Positions 51,801 through 59,838 of a stretch of 64,000 bases of DNA are shown one piece after another (position 1 is the stretch's first letter; each line of letters begins with the position of its first letter). Under the pieces are notes generated by a model. The model ran no database searches. It was given only the letters and a program-made list of their open reading frames with translations, and was not told where the DNA came from. Source of the stretch: Sphingomonas sp. CL5.1 (GTDB taxonomy: Bacteria > Pseudomonadota > Alphaproteobacteria > Sphingomonadales > Sphingomonadaceae); the NCBI RefSeq assembly GCF_013344685.1, contig NZ_CP050137.1:310001-374000 (forward strand). The letters run 5' to 3'. The translations under genes and the position numbers were made by a program.

Positions 51801-53428
51801 AAACCGAAATTCTCCAGCACCGGCACCGCGTCCGACAGCGCGAGCGCGCCGTTGGTCTTGTAGATCTTGAGCCGCCGCTCGCCCGCGCGCGCGACGGGAT
51901 CGAGCCGGACCTGGCGATCGCCGGGGCCGTCCAGCTCGGCAAGCCGCAGCACGTCCTCGGCCGCCTCCTCCGCGGTGCCGACGGTGCGGTAGCTCATCGG
52001 GAAGGCCGCCGCCCAGCGTAGCGACAGCCGCGCCGCGCGCTGCGCCGGCACGCGCTCCATCAGCGCCGCCTCGACATCGCGCACCCAGCCGCGCACCATC
52101 TTCTCGAGCTGCGCGTCGAGCGCCTGCTCGTCCGGCATCCCGCTCGCGGTGCGCAGATCGACGGTGTAGCGGATGAGGGCGGTGTTGCCGTCCTCCATCG
52201 CCACCGTCCAGTTGAGGATCGCGCCGCCGGCCGATTCCGCGATCATCTCGCCGATCGCGACGCGGCGCGCCGTGGTCAGCTCGTCGCGCGGCAGCCAGAC
52301 GAAGCCGAACAGCTGCCGCCCGAGCGGCGAGCGCACCAGCACCAGCTTCGGGCGCGGGCGATCCGCGATGCTCATCGCGATCAGCGCCAGCCGCTCCAGC
52401 GATTCCGCGTCGAACGCGATCACCAGATCGTGCGGCAGCGCCCCCATCGCATGCGCCAGCGCCTTGCCGGTATGGCCGGCGGGGTCGAAGCCGAACTTCC
52501 CCTCAAGATCGGCGAGCCGCTGCCGCAGCACCGGCACCGCGCGCGGCGGCGCGGAGAGCGCGGCGCTGGTCCACAGCCCGGCGTGGATCGACAGGCCGAT
52601 GTTCCGGCCGCCCTCGCGCAGCGGCACGATGATGAGGTCGATCGGCATCCGGCGATGCACCAGCGCGATCAGGCTGGATTTCAACATCAGCGGGGCCTCG
52701 CCGCCCTTGGCGAAATAGTCCATCGCCAGTTCGAGCGAGCGCGCGGCGAGCAGCGGCACCTTGTGCGCGTTGCGCGCGATGCCGAGCGCATCGCGCGCCG
52801 CACGCCCGTCGGCATACCAGCGCTCATGCCCGAGCAGCGTGAAGTGCCGGTCGAGGAACCAGCGCATCAGCGTGGCGCCCTCGCTCGATCCGCCGGTATC
52901 CTCGATCGCGCCGGCATCGGCGGCGAGCGTCGCCTGCATCGCGCGCCAGTCGGAAACCGCCGCGCGCACGTCCGCCAGCGCGGCCTCGATATCGGACACC
53001 AGATCGCGACGCTCGCGCGCGTCGGCGCGCTGCATCTCGATATAGATCATCGATTCGCGCGTGCCCTCATGATCGGACACGCCCTTGATGAGGCCCTCGG
53101 CATCGCGCGTGACGGCGATCACCGGGTGGATGATGCGATCGATCGCGATGTCATGCGCGGCGATCGCCGCCGCGATCGAATCGACCAGGAACGGCATGTC
53201 GTCGTTGACGATCGCCAGCCGCTGGCGCCGCGCGCCGGCGTCGCCGGGAAGCTGCTCCAGCGCGATCGCCACCGTGCCGGGGGGCCGCCGCTCGGCGGTC
53301 GCGGCAAGGAAGGCGGCGGCCTCCGTCTGCTCGGCCGGGCCGAAGCCCTGGAGCTCTCCCGGCAATGCGCGGTGGATGAGACGGGCGGCAAGCGCTTCGG
53401 AAAGCGCCTTGAGCGATGACCTTGACAT
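48803..53428 (-). CDS. Large NAD-specific glutamate dehydrogenase
   Basis: 1541 residues, the size of the large NAD-GDH family. The long N-terminal region (~700 residues) carries ACT-like regulatory domains. The catalytic part starts near [20 protein letters not shown] and [18 protein letters not shown], with the Rossmann region [19 protein letters not shown] further on. It converts glutamate to 2-oxoglutarate and ammonium. It is monocistronic. The start at 53428 agrees with the family N-terminus, though no strong Shine–Dalgarno site is seen. Confidence 0.95.
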   Translation of the reverse strand: [1541 protein letters not shown]

Positions 53429-53722
53429 GGGGCCAAGCTATGCGCCCACCCGCCGCGAGGCTCAAGACTTGTGGGAAATGCGGCAATTTGCGATGCTGCG
53501 GAGCCGCGTTGCGCGCTGTCGAAACGCGGCCGCGGGCGGTTTCTCGCCGCCGCGGCATGCCCGCAATTTTCGGGCGGAAACGCGGGCCGGACGGCAGCGA
53601 TCGTGCGCGCGGACACGCGCCACGGCAACTCCGCGACTTCGTTGCGCACAGCGCATCGGCGGCGCCGTTCGCGCGGCGACCGCGCGACCTGTGACGTTAT
53701 TGCATCGCTGCGCGGAAAACGC

Positions 53723-54976
53723 TCAGTCGAGCGCGGCCAGGGCGCGATTGGCGAGGCGGCTGTCGTTGGCGACGGCACCCAGAACGTCGAGCGCGCCTTC
53801 CCCGTTCGCCCGCGCGACGAGCACGACGATCTCGCCCGCCGCCGCGCCCGTGTCGATCGCGACATGCGCGATCGGCGCCCGCTCCCTCGCCACCGGGGCG
53901 ACCGGTGCCTTCGCCGGACGGCGCAGCGCGCGCTCCGCCGCGACGATGCCCTTCACGCCGGACGGATATTCGTCGATGAACGCCACCAGCCCGCCCATCG
54001 GCACGCCCTCGCGCTGCGCGAAGCCCAGCACGGCGGCGAATTCGGTGATGCGCGTCTTGTCATAGTCGGCGCCGAAGACGAGCTTGACGATCGGCGTCAT
54101 CGGCGCGCGCGCCTGCTGCGTCAGCCCGGCATCCTCAAGCAGCTCGGCCAGCCCTTCCGCATCGTCGCCGGCGGCGAGCGCGAAATCATGCGCCCGGCCG
54201 AGCGCGCGATACAGCGCCGCGCGGCTGCGCACGTCGGAGGCGCGCGCCGCCGCCGCGCTCTCCCGCGCCAGCGCCAGCCGGTCGCCGAGCGAATGCGCGG
54301 ACGCCGCTTCCGCCGCCTCCGCGGCATCGGACAGCCGGCTCGGGCCATCCGCCCATACCGCCGGCGCATCGGCCGGCTCCTCGACCGCCGGCGCGGACGC
54401 CGCGCGCATCGACGCGGCAAGCTCCACGCCCAGCCGCGCCTGCTCCTCGCTGCCCAGCACTTCCTTCCAGTTGATGACGCCGTAGATGTAATCGATCCGG
54501 TCGTCGCTGGAGGAGAAGGGCATCAGGATGCCGCGATAGAGCGTCTGGTGGCCACGCGTGCCGACGAACTCAGCCTCGAACCCGATCGGCGCGCGATTGG
54601 CGATGATCTGGAGATAATGATCGGTCAGCCGCGAGAGGAGCGAGCGCGCCGGCACCTCGGCGATGCGGGTGATCGCGTGATCCAGCCCGCATTCCTCGCG
54701 CAGCGCGCGGCCGAGGAACTGGATCTCCGGGTCCTCGATCCCGCGCGTGAAATCGATCAGCACGCTATGCGCCCCGAAATCGGCGATGCCGGCGGGATCG
54801 AGATCCTCGATCGAGGGATAGGCGCGCCCCTTCAGCAGCGACACCCAGTGGTTATAGGCGCGCACATGCATCCGGCGCTCGTCGGTGCCGATGTCCAGGA
54901 TCGCCTCGCCGACCCCGCCGTCAGCCGGATCGCTGTCATGCGGCCGGCCGTGATCAAAGCCGTGGGCGGTGTCCAT
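53723..54976 (-). CDS. PAS-like domain protein
   Basis: 417 residues from the ATG at 54976, with GAGGGG 7 bp upstream. The N-terminal ~180 residues (MHVRAYNHWVSLLKGRAYPS; GAHSVLIDFTRGIEDPEIQF; GILMPFSSSDDRIDYIYGVI) form a PAS-type sensor domain. An Ala-rich helical part follows. No output kinase or HTH domain is evident. It is probably a sensor or scaffold protein typical of sphingomonads. Confidence 0.65.
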   Translation of the reverse strand: MDTAHGFDHGRPHDSDPADGGVGEAILDIGTDERRMHVRAYNHWVSLLKGRAYPSIEDLDPAGIADFGAHSVLIDFTRGIEDPEIQFLGRALREECGLDHAITRIAEVPARSLLSRLTDHYLQIIANRAPIGFEAEFVGTRGHQTLYRGILMPFSSSDDRIDYIYGVINWKEVLGSEEQARLGVELAASMRAASAPAVEEPADAPAVWADGPSRLSDAAEAAEAASAHSLGDRLALARESAAAARASDVRSRAALYRALGRAHDFALAAGDDAEGLAELLEDAGLTQQARAPMTPIVKLVFGADYDKTRITEFAAVLGFAQREGVPMGGLVAFIDEYPSGVKGIVAAERALRRPAKAPVAPVARERAPIAHVAIDTGAAAGEIVVLVARANGEGALDVLGAVANDSRLANRALAALD

Positions 54977-55117
54977 AAAATCCCCTCGACGCACAAGTCG
55001 GTAACGCGGCGATTGTGCCCCCTTCATGGTAAAGGAGAGGTAAACGCCGCCGCGCTTGCCAGCGCCCCGCAGTCCTGCTAGGCGCGCCGCCTCGACACGC
55101 CATCGGGCGTGCCCAGG

Positions 55118-55193
55118 GCCGCTTTAGCTCAGCTGGTAGAGCATCGCATTCGTAATGCGGGGGTCACAGGTTCGAGTCCTGTAAGCGGCACCA
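55118..55193 (+). tRNA. tRNA-Thr (anticodon CGT)
   Basis: Acceptor arms GCCGCTT (55118–55124) and AAGCGGC (55183–55189) pair fully. D stem GCTC/GAGC, anticodon CGT at 55151–55153 in a seven-base loop, T stem ACAGG/CCTGT with TTCGAGT loop. The discriminator A and an encoded CCA follow (55190–55193). It decodes ACG. Confidence 0.97.
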
Positions 55194-55233
55194 TTTCCGA
55201 AAAAGCGAAGCGCCGCTCCTCCCCCCGGCAGAA

Positions 55234-58200
55234 TCAGAACCTCACCGTCGCGGCGGCGCGGAAATAGCGGCCCATGATCCCGGAGAAATAGGCGCGGGTG
55301 CTGCTGCCAAAAGTGCCCGTGCCGCTGTCGATCGGCGCCGGATAGGGCGGCGTCACGTCGAACAGATTGTCGACGATGAGCTTCAACCCGAACCGCTCGT
55401 TCACCTTCACGCCGACGGTGGCGTTGAACAGCCACCAGTCGCCGACGCCCGCGACATCGGTCGCGTCCGGCGCGGCATCCATGTCGAACCTGCCCTTGCC
55501 GACATATTGCGCCTGCACGAGCACATCGAGCGCCCTGCCCTCGTAGCTGAGGTTGGCGGTGCCGGAATGGCGGGGATAGCCGATCTCGCCCGCGATATGG
55601 TTGATGTCGTCGGTGCCGACGCGCGTCTCCAGCTTGTCGCGATAGAAATAATTCACCGCGAAACCGAGCGCGCCGCTATCCGCCACCCCGATCCGTTCCA
55701 GCGGCAGGCGATAGGAGAGCGTCGCCTGCAAGCCGGCCGACTTGTAGCTGGCGGCATTGTAATAGCCTTCGCGGATCGCCGTGATCTGGCCGGCGGCGTC
55801 GCGATCGAACAATTTGCAGAAGGCGTTGGGATAGCCCGGCGCGTCATAGCAGGCGTTGAGGATCGAGGCGCCGTCGAGCGTGACGATCGCATCCTTCAGG
55901 CTGATGCTCACCCAGTCGACCGCCAGCGCCAGGCCTGGCGCGAAGGACGGCTGGACGATCGCGCCGAGCGTCCAGCTATTCGCCTTCTCGTTGCGCAGAT
56001 CGGGGTTGCCGGCCACGGTGACGGGCAGCTCGAAGCTGCTGAAGTTCGAGGAGAAGGTCGCCGTGTCGATGCCGGCCGCCGCGCAATTCGCCTTGCGCAC
56101 CGCCGGATTCGGCCCGTTGCCGGCGAAGCGCGCGTCGCACGGGTCCGCCCCCGCGTCATAAGCGGTGGAGGACGGGTTGAACGCCTCGGTGATCGCGGGC
56201 GAGCGGATCGAGCGGGTGAAGTTGCCGCGGAACGTCACGTCCGGCACGAAGCCGACGCGGCCGCCCGCGCTCCAGGTGAGGTCGCCGCCCGACAGCGAGT
56301 TGCGGACGTAGCGCGCCGAGCCGTCGAACTCGAGCGTGTGCAGCCACCTGAGGCCGTTGCGCGCCGTCACGAACGGCGCCACGATCTCCCCGAACACCTC
56401 GTTGGTGTGAAACCGGCCGGCGACCGGATCGACCGGGATCGAGCGGCCATAAGGCGTCCGCGACCCATCCGGCTGCGGATCGCCGTAGAAATAGGCGCCG
56501 GGATCGAAGCGCGTGCGCTCCTCGCGATGCTCGTAGCCGACGACCATCTTCACGTCGTTGCCGAACAGCGTGAAGGCCGGACCCTTGATGTTGGCGTTGA
56601 ACACGATCTGCTCGTTGACCGAGCGCGGCGTGGCGACCGCCATGACATAATCGCGCGCCGCCTTGCTCGCCTGCCCCGAACCGAGGATATTGAGCGGCGC
56701 GCAGGTCGAGCTGATCGTCTGGATCGGCGCGTTCACCGCGCCGGGGCGGCAGATGATGTTGCCGTTGCCGTCGTTCACCGCGTCGAGCGCGTTGAGGAAA
56801 TTCTGCTCGACCAGCTTGTCGATGCGGCTGTCCGCCTGCGACCGGCCATAGACGGCGGAGGCTTCCCACTTGAAGTCGCGGCCGAGCAGGCCGACCGTCC
56901 CGTCGAACCCGCCGACCACGCGCCACGTCTCGACGGTGGTCTCGGCGCGGCCGGTGGTGAGATCGGAAAGCGCGCGGCCGAGATAGAATTCCTCCTGCCC
57001 GGCCGGCAGGTTCGCCGCGATGATCGCGCGGTCCGCGTCGGAGAGATAAGGGTTGTCCAGTCGGATCGCGATATTGCCGTTGGACGTGCCGGCGGGGCCG
57101 AACAAGGCGGTGTTGTAGTTCGGCTCGTCGATCAGGTTGGTCGCGCGGGAATGGCTATACCAGCCCTCGCCGAAGAAGCGGATATTGTCGGTGAGCTGAT
57201 AGCTGGCGCGGACGGTGCCGATATAGCGTTCCGAATCGGTCAGCAGGTTGGCCTGCGCCGGCATGTCGAATCCGTTGCCGCCGCTGCTGATGAACCCCTG
57301 CCGCATGACGGTGCCGAGATCGAGCGGCACCAATGTACCGTTCGGCCCGAACTGGAGGAGCTGGCCGGCGGCATTGCGGATGCCGGAGCGCGCGGCGAGA
57401 TAATCGTCCGCCGCGAACGGCACGCCGCCGGCGGTGAAGGCGGTGAAGCGCCGCGCGGGATAGACGACCTGACCATAAGGCGAATTGGCCGAGGCGGGCG
57501 GCGTCCCGAAGAAATAACCGCGCTCGGTCACGTCGCGGTCGCCGGCGGTGAGGCCGGTGGCGCGATCATATTCGCCGGAGACGGTGATGTTGCCGCGCCC
57601 GTCCGCGAAATTCCGGCCGGCGAGCAGCGCGGCCTGCGTATCGGGGGCGTCGCCGCGCTGCGAAACGCCGGACTGGAGCTTCAGCTCCAGCCCCTGATAG
57701 TCGTGCTTCAGGATGACGTTGACGGTGCCGGCGATCGCGTCCGAGCCGTAGATCGGCGCGCCCCCGACCGTGACCGTCTCGATCCGCTCGATCAGCGAGG
57801 TCGGGATGTTGTTGAGATCGACCTGCGTGCCGGGGCTGACCGGACCGAAGATCGTCGCGGTGTTCGACGAGACGAAGCGGCGGCCGTCGACCAGCACGAG
57901 CGTGCGCTGCGACCCGAGGCCGAAGAAATCGACGAAGGTCTGCCCCGCGCCGAACGGCGATTGCGTGCCGGCCGCGCTGCTGCCCGGCGGGCCGAAGGCG
58001 GGGATCTCGCCCAGCGCCTGCGCGACATTGGTATAGCCGCGATTGTCGATCTGAGCCGCGCCGACCACCTGCGTCGGCTGGACCGTCTCGAACGCCGGGC
58101 GCGCGATGCGCGAGCCGGTGACGACGACATCGGGGACGGAAGCGTCGTCCGCGCCCATCGCGGCGGCACCGGGCGCGTCCTGCTGCGCGAAAGCCGGGCC

Positions 58201-58269
58201 GGCGAGAGCGAGCAGCGCCAGCGCGCTTGCGCCACACGCGATACGGGAACGGACCAGAACCGTCTTCAC
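55234..58269 (-). CDS. TonB-dependent outer-membrane receptor (large type)
   Basis: 1011 residues with a signal peptide (about 1–28, ending AFA). The TonB box/plug region is VPDVVVTGSRIARPAFETVQ and QRTLVLVDGRRFVSS, and the C-terminus is ATVRF. The size and the segment IYGSDAIAGTVNVILK are typical of the sphingomonad/xanthomonad receptors for oligosaccharides or peptides. It lies upstream of the group with a secreted amidohydrolase and an M14 peptidase. Confidence 0.92.
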   Translation of the reverse strand: MKTVLVRSRIACGASALALLALAGPAFAQQDAPGAAAMGADDASVPDVVVTGSRIARPAFETVQPTQVVGAAQIDNRGYTNVAQALGEIPAFGPPGSSAAGTQSPFGAGQTFVDFFGLGSQRTLVLVDGRRFVSSNTATIFGPVSPGTQVDLNNIPTSLIERIETVTVGGAPIYGSDAIAGTVNVILKHDYQGLELKLQSGVSQRGDAPDTQAALLAGRNFADGRGNITVSGEYDRATGLTAGDRDVTERGYFFGTPPASANSPYGQVVYPARRFTAFTAGGVPFAADDYLAARSGIRNAAGQLLQFGPNGTLVPLDLGTVMRQGFISSGGNGFDMPAQANLLTDSERYIGTVRASYQLTDNIRFFGEGWYSHSRATNLIDEPNYNTALFGPAGTSNGNIAIRLDNPYLSDADRAIIAANLPAGQEEFYLGRALSDLTTGRAETTVETWRVVGGFDGTVGLLGRDFKWEASAVYGRSQADSRIDKLVEQNFLNALDAVNDGNGNIICRPGAVNAPIQTISSTCAPLNILGSGQASKAARDYVMAVATPRSVNEQIVFNANIKGPAFTLFGNDVKMVVGYEHREERTRFDPGAYFYGDPQPDGSRTPYGRSIPVDPVAGRFHTNEVFGEIVAPFVTARNGLRWLHTLEFDGSARYVRNSLSGGDLTWSAGGRVGFVPDVTFRGNFTRSIRSPAITEAFNPSSTAYDAGADPCDARFAGNGPNPAVRKANCAAAGIDTATFSSNFSSFELPVTVAGNPDLRNEKANSWTLGAIVQPSFAPGLALAVDWVSISLKDAIVTLDGASILNACYDAPGYPNAFCKLFDRDAAGQITAIREGYYNAASYKSAGLQATLSYRLPLERIGVADSGALGFAVNYFYRDKLETRVGTDDINHIAGEIGYPRHSGTANLSYEGRALDVLVQAQYVGKGRFDMDAAPDATDVAGVGDWWLFNATVGVKVNERFGLKLIVDNLFDVTPPYPAPIDSGTGTFGSSTRAYFSGIMGRYFRAAATVRF

Positions 58270-58435
58270 GGATTACACCCCTGCGTTATCTACGTCGCGC
58301 ATCGAACCGATGGCGGCGTCGATCCCGGTCGCAGGAACGGTGTCTTGATATTCGCGCGACGCGGGCCGAACCGTTGATTCGTGCCGTGCGGCGCCTTTTG
58401 CCCCGTCTCCCTCTACGAATGGTTACCGGAAGGTT

Positions 58436-58461
58436 CCGTCACCCCGATGCCGGGGTGACGG
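58436..58461. terminator. Hairpin after the amidohydrolase gene
   Basis: CCGTCACCCCG (58436–58446) pairs perfectly with CGGGGTGACGG (58451–58461), an 11-bp stem with a 4-base loop. It starts 9 bp after the – strand amidohydrolase stop. There is no T-run. The sequence resembles the REP-like palindrome at 48716. Confidence 0.5.
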
Positions 58462-58469
58462 GCGCGCCC

Positions 58470-59819
58470 TCACGGAAGCTGGTAGCCGGGCGCCTTGAAC
58501 TGGTGCCCCTGCGACATGACGTACACCACGCGGGTCGAAGCCTCGATCTCGTCGAGCGGGTTGCCGTCGAACGCCACCACGTCCGCCGACTTGCCGGGCG
58601 CGAGCGTCCCGACCTTGTCCGAGATGCCGAGCAGCTCGGCATTGGTGAGCGTCACCGCGCGCAGCGCCGCCGCCGGGGTCATTCCGCCGTTGCGCACCAG
58701 CAGCACCATCTCATCGCCCGGCGTGCCGCCGAAATCGGTGCCGACCGCGATCGTCACGCCGTTGCGCAGCGCGACCTTCACCTGCCGCCCGATCCCCTCC
58801 GGCTGCGCTTCCGGCATCCCGAGCACCTTGCGGCGCGTATTGTCGCTGATCGGCCGGTCGCCCGGCCTGGGGTTGCGCACGCGGCGCAGCACGTCGGTCG
58901 GTGCCTCCAGCGTCGGCACCAGATAGGTGCCGTGCGCCTTCATCAGCTTCGCGCCCTCGTCGTCGAGGTAATTGCCGTGCTCGATCGAATCGACCCCGGC
59001 GCGCACCGCCGCCTTCACGCCCTCCGCGCCGATCGCATGGGCCATCACCTTGCGCTTCATCAGATGCGCGGCGTCGACGATCGCGTGCAGCTCGGCATCG
59101 GTGAACTGCTGGTCCAGCCCGGTGTAGCTGTCGTCCACCACGCCGGCGGTGTCGATGATCTTGATCTGGTCCGCGCCGAGCTGGATCTGGCGGCGCGTCA
59201 CCTTCTCGCACTCGCCCACGCCGTCGCACACGCCGCTGGAGAAGGCGGGCGGCGCGAGCGATGCCTGGAAATTGCCGTTGCGGAAATCGCCGTGCCCGCC
59301 GGTGGTGGTGAGCGGCGAGCCGGAGGCGAGGATGCGCGGCCCCACGACAAGGCCCCTGTTGATCGCATCGCGCAGCGGGAAGATCACTTCCGGCGTGCTG
59401 CCCGCGTCGCGCACGGTGGTCGCGCCCCCGAACACCTTCTCGCGCGCGTTCTGAAGCGCCGCGATCCAGCTTCCGAAGCCGACATGGACGTGCGCGTCGA
59501 TCAGCCCGGCCATGACGAACTTGTCGCGCAGCTCGACCACCGCCACGCCGGCCGGCGCGACGCCGTTGCCGATCGCGTCAGGCCCGACGAAGCCGTCGCG
59601 CACCGCCTCCACCTTGTCATTCTTCACGATCACGCTGGCGTTGCGCATCACCGGCTTGCCCGCATCGGCCATCAGCGTGCCGGCGTGGATGATCGTCCAG
59701 CGGTCCGCCGGCTTCTCCGACTTTGGCGCCAGCACGCTGTCGGCCTGCGCCAGCGCCACGCCTGACGCCCCCAGCAGCGCGGCCGCCGCAACGGCCAGCG
59801 CGATCGTCTTGTGCTTCAT
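58470..59819 (-). CDS. Secreted metal-dependent amidohydrolase (imidazolonepropionase/prolidase-like)
   Basis: 449 residues with a signal peptide (about 1–24, ending ALA). The metal-binding HxH is in MAGLIDAHVHVGF, with further ligands in HAIGAEGV and SIEHGNYLDDEG and a late aspartate in AVGTDFGGTPGDE. Members of this branch hydrolyse dipeptides such as Xaa-Pro or N-acyl amino acids. It lies 19 bp downstream of an M14 peptidase gene, so both are probably cotranscribed and act in the periplasm. Confidence 0.88.
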   Translation of the reverse strand: MKHKTIALAVAAAALLGASGVALAQADSVLAPKSEKPADRWTIIHAGTLMADAGKPVMRNASVIVKNDKVEAVRDGFVGPDAIGNGVAPAGVAVVELRDKFVMAGLIDAHVHVGFGSWIAALQNAREKVFGGATTVRDAGSTPEVIFPLRDAINRGLVVGPRILASGSPLTTTGGHGDFRNGNFQASLAPPAFSSGVCDGVGECEKVTRRQIQLGADQIKIIDTAGVVDDSYTGLDQQFTDAELHAIVDAAHLMKRKVMAHAIGAEGVKAAVRAGVDSIEHGNYLDDEGAKLMKAHGTYLVPTLEAPTDVLRRVRNPRPGDRPISDNTRRKVLGMPEAQPEGIGRQVKVALRNGVTIAVGTDFGGTPGDEMVLLVRNGGMTPAAALRAVTLTNAELLGISDKVGTLAPGKSADVVAFDGNPLDEIEASTRVVYVMSQGHQFKAPGYQLP

Positions 59820-59838
59820 CTTCGTTTCCCCTGTTCGA

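Noticed and set aside
48872..52021. 1049-codon + strand open frame opposite the glutamate dehydrogenase gene
   Set aside because: Arg-, Gln- and His-rich antisense shadow typical of high-GC coding DNA; the – strand gene carries clear family motifs.
55507..58377. 956-codon + strand open frame opposite the large TonB receptor gene
   Set aside because: Antisense shadow; no domain signature, and the – strand frame has signal peptide, plug and barrel.
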